Origin: Argopecten irradians | Lineage: Eukaryota > Mollusca > Bivalvia > Pectinida > Pectinidae | Assembly: GCF_041381155.1 (NCBI RefSeq) | Contig: NC_091139.1 | Span: 7,192,383-7,256,382, forward strand | Direction: 5' to 3' | Length of the DNA: 64,000 nt | Part shown: positions 36,201-47,700 of the stretch, piece by piece | Layout: each line of letters starts with the position of its first letter | How positions within the stretch are numbered: the first letter of the stretch is position 1 | Translations under genes and position numbers: made by a program | The notes under the pieces: generated by a model | Databases searched by the model: none | Seen by the model: only the letters and a program-made list of their open reading frames with translations | Told to the model about the DNA's origin: nothing

Positions 36201-39200
36201 TATAGGCTTATTTTGAATAAGTCATTGACATATTTTGAACAGTTAAGTCTAATTCTTCCACTTAAATTTCTGTTTTATTACATTAATTTTACTAATCGTG
36301 AAAAGCCATAGGGTTTAACCTGCATTTCACAGTTCAAAATCATCAAGTTCATAATTTCTAATTATTTTAAAACATTTCCAATCAATTAATTGTACCGTGA
36401 CGAATGATGTTGTTTTCCAGTAGCTGGCGTCCGAGATAAATGGCGTCCTCACGTGTGACAGCCTCTTTTTGACCAGTCAGCCACTCCACGAACTTTGACC
36501 CCATAAAGGCATTGTGATATGTCTGACCTGCATGAACGAAATCACTTACTAGTCCTTTCTTCTTTGTCATTCTGAAATCATAGATGGAAATGGCTTACAG
36601 CAAATTATTACATTTGACTATACCACGCTTTACCTAAACACGATATATGATATATCTTCAAAAAATCTTATACAGTACAGGCATATATCGTGTTTAGGTA
36701 AAGTGTGTTTGATAAATCTAATCAAAATCTTATTTAATGACAACTTTATACACCATTAGTGCACTCAATGTTTAATTTCGTAATTACTTCATGGTAAATC
36801 ATATATATGCTATACCATAATTGGAAGTTATTAGTTTATTTTTTCATTTCATCTTTCATAATTGCAAAAAAAAAAAAAAAAAAAATGATTTCATGAATAA
36901 GAATATTTATTAAATCATTAAAGATGCTACATCGCTAACATATAGAAAAACAGGAGCAGACCAATTACTGTTTGTCTTCAGTTAGAGAAGTGACGTATTT
37001 TACACTATTACCACCTTTGGAAAGTTTGAGCTTCTAGTTTTACCTCAGAATAAATGTACTAAACTAATTAATTAAGTCCCGAATAAAATCCATGACACCA
37101 TGTCTTGAATAAAGTACTGAATGCGCATCCATTAAAAGCAAAATGTTCTTTTTTTACATTATTTTCTGTGTTAATTAGACATCTATATACACGTTTTAAC
37201 ACCAATTATTGTTCAAATAGTGATTATCATTTATGCTCTGTCGGCGGTGGAGCATTTTAAAATCTACTTTGGACTATTCTGATTCCCGTTTTGCGCTTGT
37301 TTGAAATATTTTTTTAGTTTTTCTTGTTTCTGTGCAAAATAATTTATATCTAAGAGCGTACCTGAGATATATTTGTATCCCCGTATAGAATAGCGTAAGA
37401 TCTTTGTCGGCCGACGTATCGTCGTCACGTCTAAATCTATAGAACAGTTGGTCGTCTTTGAATGTGTGATCATCACATACTGAAACAAGTAAGCTTTAGT
37501 GTCAACATTCATATTTACATCGATGAAAGGTTACATTTTTGTTTCGATTTCAGTTGGATTTTTTTTACCAAATTCAGATGCATGACTGCATTATTCACAT
37601 AACTGGTAAGGATTATGTTTATCTTGAGTTCTATGACAATTTTAAGATCAAGTTTTTTTAATAACAAGTGTTAACTGCGGCTTGCATCCACAGTCCCTCC
37701 ACTTAATTGATGATAACAGACCCTATACAAATATGAAAATTATCTACATGTATAATTTTGGGATACCTTCACGAAAACATACATGCATTTTCATTAATCG
37801 TTAATTATTAGACTTGTTGTAGCGCCCAGGGGGGTCTTATGAAGGGTATTGTCTTTATGTCATCACATTGTACCCTACTACCAACCCAGATTCACGAAAT
37901 TTTAGTGATACGTCTTCAGGTGAAAATTGTTGTGAGAAGACTATGAAAATAAATCTTATCAACGCGGAAATGTAAATACAGTCAGTCTTTGGATTTCAAA
38001 AAAAAAACCTGATATTTTTTTTCTCAAATCATATAATGTATACTAAAGAAAGGAAACAAAATCGAAAACAATTAATGATGATTAATATCCTCTTTTGAAA
38101 TCACTGAACTGTTCGTGTTTTTTTTTCTTTTCTAAATGTTTCTAAATGTTTCTAGTTTATTGTAGGAAACTTCTAAAATCTATTGTACCTACCGTGATGG
38201 AAGATTCCGTGATTCTGTAGAATGCGCATGCCTGCGACCGAAGCAGCTCGTGAAGAGCAGTGTTTACAACGAAGCAGCCAATCAACTGTCTCGTTACCAG
38301 CGAAACATTGACGGTAGTTCCTCAGATGATACCGTCTGTCTCTTATCAACATGGACGAGTTCATATCTCTCCTAAATAAAAAAATAATGAGCAAATATTG
38401 CAACTGAATAATAAAAATATTAAATAGAGAAGCCAGTTAATATTGCGACTTATCAATACACATAATTGTATACATATTAAATAATTTCTATAGAAACAAG
38501 CACAGTAGTACCCCGTAATACCGCCGCATTTTGTCCAGTGCCGATTTTGGCGAAATAACAAGGTAGCGGTTCAACGGGGTTTAGAATGTGTAGATCCCAA
38601 TCACTTCATTTAGAAACTTTACAACCTACATAGATATTTTAAAGAAACAATTGAAACATGAATTGTATCATCTTTGTTAGATGTACATAACGAGAATATC
38701 AACAAAATATTATAATAAAATTTCAAAACCCACTGATTCCATAATTTCTGATTTAATTATATTTCAAAAATAATCAAATTCTACTAACTTATACCACTGG
38801 CAACCTGGTGCGACAAATATTAAAGATAGAGGACATAGCTCTTGAAAAATAATGTCTTCTTTTGCAGTTTTGCAGTATAGATATAATTAAGGAAACAAAG
38901 ATATTTCGAAGGGCACCATACTATAAATTGATATAAAATTAGGATTAAGAATAATGAGAGTATATTAATGAAGTATATATACGATTTGTAGCATATATTC
39001 CTTCCTCTATCACACTGGTTTGTGTTATGTGACCCTAAAATACCAATGTATTAATTACTAATACTAATAATGCCGATTTTATTGATATTGAAAAAAAGTT
39101 ACCAAGCAAAATACATGCGTATATTGTACATCTTAAAAAGAACTATTGAATCGAAAGTAGAAAAGAAAACATCAAATTACAAGAGACAACAATCTATATC

Positions 39201-40613
39201 ACGTGTTGAACCAGACGTCCAAACAAAGTATATCACGTGATCAGAAAACGTTTACTAACACGAAGCAAACATGCTCAACACCAGACACGTGTCTGATGAC
39301 TTTCGCTCCAGACATTGTACGTCTAGCCAAAAGACAGACAACAGTCGGGAGTCATATGGATCACCAGACAGTGCAAGTCTAGACAAAAGCAAGATAGGAA
39401 AATATGAGCAACCAGACAATGCAAGTTTAGTCAAAAGTAGAAACACAACATCCAGAAAAGTCTAGTCAAAATAATGACGGCACTCAATCAGGTGCCTTGT
39501 GGGTCACCAGACTGGCCAAGTCTAGTCAAAAGAAAGACGAAATCAGGAAAACAAGATAAGTCTTTTATCAATGGTTGGACAATGCTCTTTTCACAATAAG
39601 CATTAAAATGTTTACAATGTTTTATAGCATAATAGAAGCCGATTTCAAACTGATTTCTAGATTTTGATATGGATATTTGGATACTTCTGCTAGATAATCA
39701 TAATCTACAAAGACCAGAAGTATCATTTATCGTAACCCAAAGCATCATTCATCATTCAGAGAGCAGCCGTAAACTCCGTGTTTAATTGTCACGTTTCTCC
39801 GACACGTGCCATTGTTAGTATCTATGGTATACATTTTATATCTACACAACGATAAATATACTGCTGTGTTTATAATATCCTAATCTTACTCACACCCTTT
39901 GTTGACATCAGCATATTGCGGTAACAAATCAACTCTCATCTTCACGATTTGAAGAATGATATCGCATATTTTAAGTTCTCTAAATGTTATTCCATTTAAT
40001 TTCAAGCAAATAAAGCATATGAGAATTATTAGAATTCTTATCACATCCTTGTAAATTATTTTTATTGTCAATCTGGTTTCAAGCAAATAAAACGCGCGGA
40101 CAAGGCAAATTACTTATTTACATTGAACTAGGCCTTGATCAATTTCCTTTTTTTCTATTCGTTTCACACAACATTTTGAAGCACAATTTCAGTCAACGGT
40201 ACCCATATACCATTATATGACATTACTGTTTATAATAGAAATTATTATTCAAACTTCCGAAAAACCCACAGTGCAGAAGCAACATCATCTTAATGTTGCT
40301 TGTCACGTAGACTTCTTTGTAACGGTGCAATAACATTCATGTAGTTGTTTTTTCCGTTTTCAACTTTCTATCACACATTATCCATAATAAATTGTGAACA
40401 TAGAAATAAACATTTTTTGCGGTTTAAACAATTTTGGGTATTTATATCACCTGAAGTAAGTTGACGTTCGAAAAAACATTTTGATTTAGTGATCGCTCAT
40501 AAAACCAAAGAATATCAGATTGAAAAATACCTTAATTGCTCTCCAATTAGATAGATTTCATGTTTTTCGGAGAAACTGTGGGTTCTTTCCCTTTCCGTCC
40601 CTCCGGCCTCCAT
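30275..40613 (-). CDS. DEPTOR: DEPTOR, DEP domain-containing mTOR-interacting protein
   Basis: Nine coding exons: 40531-40613, 38193-38371, 37362-37479, 36396-36571, 35695-35883, 35057-35173, 34492-34562, 31481-31585 and 30275-30415. They join in frame to 392 residues (human 409). DEP1 spans about residues 28-115 (IRDRRYHLRNYRQCFAGNET, human IKDRRHHLKTYPNCFVAKEL). DEP2 spans about 125-225 (AFMGSKFVEWL, ESLFYQFSIDFDRRR). A serine-rich linker contains SGSGSWSSD and ATADELESLDTPY. The PDZ domain spans about 308-392 (SVGYGFVLRGDGPTYVQ, TVDPTGPAASAGLK). In vertebrates DEPTOR binds mTOR in both complexes and inhibits it; the linker is phosphorylated and carries a beta-TrCP degron. All introns are gt-ag. 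The start is the ATG of MEAGGTERERTHSF in the exon whose end matches human GEQLR. DSCC1 lies next to it, as in human. Confidence 0.96.
31737..31953 (+). mobile_element. Second SINE type in a DEPTOR intron
   Basis: The block cttcagtgatatagcactat ... ggaggtcttcctgaaatgac ends in ggtggttaataggacg, then an A-rich tail (aataaaccaaaaaaaaaaaa). The tail string ttaataggacg is shared with the tRNA-derived SINE of this window, while the body differs. No coding capacity. Confidence 0.6.
33950..34192 (+). mobile_element. MITE with ttatacccccgc ends
   Basis: The element starts with ttatacccccgctgca and ends with its inverse tgcgggggtataa. The body (aaatctgtccagtggtttta, gacagacggacaacccgact) has the look of a dispersed molluscan repeat. 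It is 243 bp, in a DEPTOR intron, without coding capacity. Confidence 0.65.
35378..35560 (+). mobile_element. MITE with cagtcaaacctgtc ends
   Basis: It begins cagtcaaacctgtcaataaa and ends ctaagtcaggtttcattg, an inverted pair. Inside, aagtggtctctatagtcaag and aagtggtccttatagagagg repeat. About 180 bp, non-coding, in a DEPTOR intron. Confidence 0.55.
36624..36707. repeat. Strong hairpin, 26-bp arms
   Basis: cacgctttacctaaacacga (36624 on) pairs with tcgtgtttaggtaaagtgtg (ending 36707); 24 of 26 positions match across a loop of 32 bases. It may be a tiny MITE relic; it lies in a DEPTOR intron. Confidence 0.6.
36918..37260 (+). mobile_element. TTAA-flanked MITE, copy 2
   Basis: Same family as at 21950. 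The left end is worn (TTAAAGATGCTACATCGC); the right end ctctgtcggcggtggagcat plus tTTAA is clear. It lies in a DEPTOR intron in the same orientation as copy 1. Confidence 0.7.
39285..39545. repeat. Degenerate tandem repeat in DEPTOR intron 1
   Basis: The theme caccagacagtgcaagtcta, then gacaaaag, recurs about four times at 55-65 bp spacing (39297, 39362, 39413, 39508), much diverged. Open frames on both strands follow from the repeat. Confidence 0.55.
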
Positions 40614-40846
40614 GGCTGCACGTCTTGTCCCCTAATAACTAAATTATAGGTATGTCTTCACTGTGAGAGGTAGACACAGGTGTAGGTGGAGTATGACGAT
40701 ACAGATGAGTAATAAATCTGATAGAAGGAAGGTCAACATCTATCTGTTATCAAGCTGCACCCGATATAATAAATACAGGTCATATAATCATTGGCGGTCA
40801 AATCACTGGTGATCTTCATATCTATTTGTTTACTTGAGAGGCAAGT

Positions 40847-41105
40847 GTTAGTAAATGTAACGTTTATTCTGGTGTTAGTAAATGTAACGATTTTTATTCA
40901 AGTGTTAGTAAATGTGACGATTTTTATTCTAGCGTTAGTAAATGTAACGATTTGTATTCTAGTGTTAGTAAATATGTTATGATTTTTATTCTAGTGTTAG
41001 TAAATATAGCGATTTTCATTCAAGTATTAGTAAATGTAACGATTTTTCTACTAGTGTTAGTAAATGTGACAATTTTTATTCCAATGTTAGTAAATGTAAC
41101 GACTT
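40847..41105 (+). repeat. 30-bp minisatellite upstream of DEPTOR
   Basis: About nine units of gttagtaaatgtaacgattt plus ttattctagt, diverged 5-15% from each other. The unit length is a multiple of three, so open frames persist, but the encoded repeat (VLVNVTIFI) is a by-product. It lies about 240 bp upstream of the DEPTOR ATG, so it could sit in promoter territory. Confidence 0.75.
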
Positions 41106-41299
41106 TTCTTTGTTTTCCATTTAAATGTTTGGGTGTCAATAAAGATTGTATTTGTAAAAGAAATTTGTATATATGGTCTGAGAGGAATGCTAAAAGTAAC
41201 ATTTTTCGTTAACATTGAGATTTTTTATGTTTAATATTTTATTATAAATATCTAGTCTTAAAGAACCTTAAGGAGTCAACTCACCAATATATGACTTGC

Positions 41300-41692
41300 A
41301 GGCTACATTTGTATTTGACACTGCTGATCGTTTGGATCGTGGTTCATCTCCTAGCTGGGAACACTCTCTGGACAGTGTTTCGGCTATATCTGCTCTTTTT
41401 AAATTGACTTCAACGTTTAATACAAGCCATTCACACCAAAACAGCGCACCATCATCAAAGCATCGATTATCATTGTATTAGTTTTTACAGAAGAAAGTTT
41501 TACATAAGAATAATTTCTAGCAAATGAAAACAACTACAGTAATTTTGCAGTTTATTAAAATCCACAAAACACAGTCAAAATTGTTGTCAGGATTATATTA
41601 TGTGTTTCTCATTTTAGAGTGCGACGTAGATTTAGATTTGCATATCGTTAAAGCCGACTCTAACTCCTCCGGAACACATGGACACGTAGGTA
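41300..41692 (+). other. Two possible exons of an unknown gene
   Basis: Segment 41301-41400 after an acceptor-like gacttgcag reads ATFVFDTADRLDRGSSPSWE and on. Segment 41620-41691 is bounded by tttag and gtatga and reads ECDVDLDLHIVKADSNSSGT. Both look more protein-like than the surroundings, but phase, partners and family are unknown. Chance cannot be excluded. Confidence 0.2.
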
Positions 41693-41769
41693 TGAAAAAC
41701 ATGAAGTGGTTAAATGCTGACGTTGATATGAACATTTCAACCATTAATACTTTTAGAGAGTTAATGTAA

Positions 41770-43060
41770 ATCTATTATTTCGTCTATCAATTATATTATT
41801 TTGTTATCTTTAGTAGTTTTGTTTCAGAATTGTGACATAGTTAGATCAATATAACGTCCACTACTTAAGTGAATTAGAAATGTGAATCCAACTTTATCAA
41901 GATTTTTCGTAATGTGACTTATTTTGAATTTGTTAACTACATTGTACCACTCACGTGTTATTATTTAATATTGTATTAATGCGACTTAGATCTAGAACTT
42001 AATTTTCATCATTTTTGTATTGATAGTTTTGAGTCAGCGGCGCGTGCGTAATTAGAGTTTTGTTTATATATTTTTGTTTCTACAATGTGACTTCAGTAAA
42101 TCATATTTCCGCGTCTTTATACCTAACATAAATATAATTTGATGTAGACTCGCATTGTTCTGTGCTTGAAACATGTTCGCAGCGATTTATCATCGCGGTT
42201 TTTATTTTTATTTTTTTATTTTATTTTTGCGTTTTTTAATTAATCGCGAAATATGATAAATTTAATCTTCTATTAAAATAGGCTTGGTTTACAGTATTTA
42301 TCACTATCATCATTCTGCTCTATTGTGTACTGATATTGTATATTTAGGAGAGGGTTACTACCATTTTGCTCTCGTAATGTGTTTTTTCTTCCGCATTGTA
42401 GCTGTTTGCATGATAAATGCAGTACGGGTTTGATGATTGGTTGTCGGCTTAGAGCCATTATCTTAATGATGAGATACAATATCATTGAGATATAATTAAA
42501 ATAACAATCACGATTACATATCGAACCAACTTCAGGCATTTCGTCACGAAAATGAAGACAAAAGAGGCGGAAGAGTAATTAACTATCTATTGAAGTTGAT
42601 GTGTCATCACGAAAATCATAATTTTGATATTATTTGAGCATGAAAATAGACATATCAATTGAAAATTATCATATAAGATAACCATCGAATATTGAAACAA
42701 CTGGGATATTTTTTATCGGGGTTCACTGTACGCAATCAAAATGAAGATCAATCCTTAAATATGGATATAAAAAATAGAAAAAGCCATTTGTGAGATCTGA
42801 GAATAAGCAATAACAAACTTCCATTGTCAAAATTATCTTGATCTTGGCCAAGTTGTATTCTGGTGGCCTCAAAAGGAAATATACTTAACTAAGCACAAAA
42901 AAGGGATGCCGCCTATGAAACTTCAAAACCATTGATGACGGTTTGTTAGATAAGTTATTTTCTTAATGGTTTCAAAATGCAATATGCACAACTAAGGAAG
43001 AATCATATGAAATCGTTTTCGGTGCTTTTGAAAAGTACTGAAATAGTACCTGAATTCAGC
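41770..43060. other. Intergenic, nothing recognised
   Basis: AT-rich sequence without supported exon, repeat array or RNA gene. Confidence 0.4.
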
Positions 43061-43074
43061 TGTCAGTATTGTTG

Positions 43075-44010
43075 CTCAACCGTCATCGTCATCAGCCAAG
43101 TGGTCCATTGATCTTTGAAGGTTTCAACCCTTATCCTGGAGGAACTCTCTCCGAATACTTGGTCACTAGGAGTGATTAGTCCCTACTCTCTCTAGTCTCC
43201 GACGGTTGGCTTCCTGCGTCTCTTGCCTCTCAACATCCACAGCCAACAGAAAGCTATATCTGCCTCCTTTTTCAACTCTCTCATGGAAGTCTTCCTCGCC
43301 GTCCCAGTGTGCCGAATACTCCAAAGGCAGGCGTGTCTTCGAGAGGCCAATCTCCTCAAGGAAGTTTCATTCCTGCCAGACCATCCATCGAAAGTTGATA
43401 TTTGGTGTTTTCTCTGCTGTTTGTCCCTCTTTTAAGAACCGGATAAATGATGGCCATTTCTGTGTTCCCCTTGCCGCCTTCTTCCTCTCCCAGATTTCTG
43501 CAAGATGCCAAGCACCTGAGCATGCCTTTATGTATATCGATCTTGAACCAGAGTGCCAATTCACATGAAGAGAAGATTTGTGTTAGGCTTTTGACTGATG
43601 GCATGTGTGATAGTTCACTAGTCTCCATATGTGAAATTTTTTTTGTTTTGGTTTGAGAGATCATCATAGGCAGTTACTAGGCTGAACAGTGTGTATTTAT
43701 CTCAGCCCAGGACAGTTTCTCTCTTCAAATTCTGGATAGATACTCTCTTCACCACTCATTTTCACTTTTGGATTCTTCTTGTCCGATATCTTTGTGCATA
43801 AGCATCTTTCCTTCTCACAAACTGTTCATACAATGTCATTGTATGCCTCAGTTACTGCCTTGCTGGCTGACCACTTTCTTCCAGTTTTAACATATACTCC
43901 TGCTAGTCTTACTTTCTCATCTCTAGAGTCAGAGTTTTGTAACAAGTATTGCTTCCCGTCTTGAACAATGACGTTTTTCAGAATTTTAGTTTTGATACAC
44001 ATTTATCAGT
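43075..44010 (-). pseudogene. Decayed coding remnant of an unidentified element
   Basis: This block is richer in GC than its flanks, and its minus strand has long broken stretches of plausible protein such as EIWERKKAARGTQKWPSFIR and RLPLEYSAHWDGEEDFHERV. No introns are evident. It looks like an old mobile-element or retrocopy open frame with multiple breaks. The family was not recognised, and it is treated as a fossil. Confidence 0.4.
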
Positions 44011-44347
44011 CTTGTTGGCGAGAAGCACTGAGGAACCCTGACGTCTCTGAAGCAGACCTTTTTTACATTCTTCACATTTTATAGGAAAATATCTTATACC
44101 ATAAGTGACCTGGATAGCTGTGGAAGAAGTCATTGTTGGATTGTCACACGTTTAACTTTCCTGGTACACCTATATCGTTGATGTGACTCAGTCTCTCTCA
44201 ATTTTGCTGCTCTACCTTGCTATTGCTTGGCCACAGGCAAAGGATAATTTGAATAGCCCGTTATCTGATGACAAATGGCCAAAAATGACGAACAGTCCTA
44301 TTATTCATCAGGAGAATAATACTCAAAATATGTTTGCAAAATATAAT

Positions 44348-44353
44348 TTTATT
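44348..44353 (-). terminator. Poly(A) signal of HEATR1
   Basis: A minus-strand AATAAA lies about 355 bases behind the HEATR1 stop codon at 44709-44711. Confidence 0.45.
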
Positions 44354-44708
44354 TCTTAAACAATTCAGTCGGTTTATACAGAATTATGCGATAACCATGT
44401 ACATCAGAAAGTCTTTAAACAGCTTAAGTTTTGTTTAAACAAAAGATAAAAATTTCCAACAAATCAATTCATCTGAATGGACAATTTGGTGTACAATACA
44501 ACCCCTCAGCTTCCAGGGATATAAAAAAAATCAGCATTGAATAATTTAGCCAATGGATCTAGTGACATAAACATCACAACGGACGTCTAAATGTAGTAAA
44601 GTCTATAACGGAAATATCAACAAGTACTTCTCTTGTAAAATTCAATGGAATGTCCCAAATCATTCTGTAGAGATTGATATCTAAAAGTATTTCTGTAGTG
44701 ATCGCTAT

Positions 44709-47700
44709 CTAGAAGTATTTCTGTAGTGGTTCTCCTAGGGTTTTCTCCATCTCTCCAATGACCGCCTGGCATTCCTTCTCCACTTCTTCACACTCATCTA
44801 TGACAAATACAATGTAAGTCAGCTTGTTATATTCATTGCTATAAAACTGCATTATATTTTGTAACCCTCTTATTGGCAGACTTTACTTTAAAATATACTT
44901 TAATCTCTGATCTGATTTTCTGTTTGGACCTTATTTGCTAGGGGTTATATTTCGCCAATTATCTCGGTACTATTGCCTTTGAAAGTATAATTCTTACAAC
45001 AGGCTATAATGCGAAAAACCACGACTTAGATCAATTTTGCAGGGTATTAAATTTCATAATTTTGGATGGATCTGCAAATTTAGCAAAATTAAAAACCCCA
45101 CGGATATTAGCAACCATACAGTAGTCTATACATTTTTCATACATTTTCTTTTTATCTGTAGTGCAAAGTTCAATATATCTGATACTATGAGACACTTGTT
45201 TGGTTTTTCTCCGAAGTTTTATTGATATTTTCTATATAATCTGAAAGCTTTCTTAAAGCCAGGCATTACATGATCGTTATGATAAACTCCTAGTAATTAT
45301 ACTAACCTTCCATCAATTCAGCCAGGAATGGGATAGTCTCGGGCAGGAGCCCTAAGTAGTCCTCTCCCAGTTTCTTGTGTAGCTGATCCACGGCATTCAA
45401 AGCTCCTAATCGCACCTATAATACATATTGAAGACTTGTAAAGCAATGTTTTCATAGTATCACACAACATTTTCGCTAATTGGCAGACTAATTTGCAAAT
45501 GTGATTATACATACACTTTTATCTAAATCGTAATATCTTAATTTTGTTACAATGTCATTTTGTTTTTTTCTGATTAAAATCGCATAAACGTTTACCTGCT
45601 TAGCCAACCACCTTTTCAAATATTGACCAAGAAGAAAAGATTTACAGAACATTTTGTTCCAACTTCTCTCAGGCTAGTATTTATATATCTTCAGCTAACC
45701 TACATTGTCATAAAAGAGTTTACTATGAGTTCAGATGAAGATGATTATTATTGTCACAATGCTATGTAACTATATGGATCACATTACCAAATTTATTTGT
45801 ATATGCTGGTTTATTATGTTTAATTTGTAATGTTTATAACATTATTACATAAATGATGCAAGAGATATGATACCTTTGGTTCCTCATGCCTGGTCTTGAG
45901 CAGGATCTGGTAGTTGAGAGTTTTCCACAGGGAGTCGTCTTGTACAGCGACGGCCATTTGTACAAGGCAGGGTACAAGGTGATGGTCAACACGCTTTCTG
46001 TACAAATTCTCACTACGGCCAGTGTTATCCAGCTACAATACCATTCAGATCAAATATTTAATGTATACTGTCGATAAATCTGGACTTCTGATTCTTATCT
46101 GATATTTCAAATTTAGGACTTGTCTTTAGTATTTATATCATATTCATTTTGCTCTAAAATATAATCTGAATGTACAGAGAATGAATATGTGTAACTAGTA
46201 TTTACTATAAATGTAAATGGACCTACCAACCCCTCTGTAGAATTAGGTGAGGGCATATACCAAGGGTAATTTTCATAATAAGCAGTATATTAATATTGAA
46301 TTTTTAGAGTGAATAGTCAGGCTAAAGATGGCTTAAGTAGGTTAAAATGGTGTTAATATATCCAGAAGAATTTCTTATGAAATAGAAAAATAAAATTTCC
46401 CATCAAATTGCTCTGCATGCAAAGAAATTAATTTATATTTCAGGAATCCTAAAATGTCCTCCAGGCTGGCTATGTCTGAAATTTCTACGTAACCATGTTT
46501 TCAAAGAGTTAGGTAATTTATTTTCAGAACCTTGCTAAATTTACATAGGGCATTTCAAAAGTGTCAATGGTCAAAATTGTTCAATGTAAGTAGAACTTGA
46601 CCGTCATTTTGATATGTAAGGACTTTCAGAAGGAAAACAAATGCAGGCTGGTTTTCTTTTCCTGAATATTCACTTTAATCTTTGATCTTTTACCAGTTTC
46701 TCCTTGTTGTTTTCTACAATGGTTATGTGGACATATTAAGTAACAAAGTAATAATTCACACTTGGTAATGTCCATAATAAGTTTGTGTCTAACTCAAAAA
46801 ATATGTAATTACCCTGCATTCACTTATACTATCAAATCAGAACACAAATTAACATGACATGATATGAAAGAGAACATGAGGATTAAAAAATCAGAATATA
46901 CAATATAATTCATGTTTGTTACCTGGTCTATCAGTGGCTGCATCAGGCAGTCAAAGCGCTCTTTGTTAAGGAATCCCTCGGTATCATAGAGGAAACACTT
47001 GTGTAGACAGTTAAACACATGGATCAGTAGCTGATGGGACATTCGGCGATACGGCTTCCCCTTCCCAAAGTATCCCTTTTCTAAACATAGACATGGAAAG
47101 TTGTACAGTTGTGGATATTTGCTTTCTTAAAGATGCTCCACCGCTGACAGAGCAAAAATGATATTCGTCATTTGAACATTAATTGGTGTCTAATCGTGTA
47201 TATATATGCCTAATTAACACAAAAAAATAATTTATTTTGCCTTTGGGGCATGCAAAATCAGTACTTCATACCATATAGGATATAGTGCCACGGAATTTTT
47301 TCGGGATGCAAATAAATATATTTCATATTTTTAACTTGAAGTAAAATTCGAAGCTAAAACTTTTCAGTGGTGGTAATGGTGTAAAGTAAGTAACTTTTGT
47401 AACTGAAAAAAAAAATACTAAATTGTCTCCTTCTGATTTTGATAGTGAAAAAAATACATTTGTCAGCGGTGGAGGATATTTGCTTTCTTAATGAAGGTTA
47501 AAAAGATAAAATGATTATTTGTATTTTATGGAATGCCAGGTTTTGAAAACTCAAGAAATGTTAGACACATTAACCTTGTCATCATGATCAAAAGTTGGAG
47601 AAAACTTGCTCCAAAGATAGATTTAAGTTAAACATTCATAACAAAATTAAATATGAAAAGGCATTTTGCTATTCCATGTTCAGCTCATAATAATACAACA

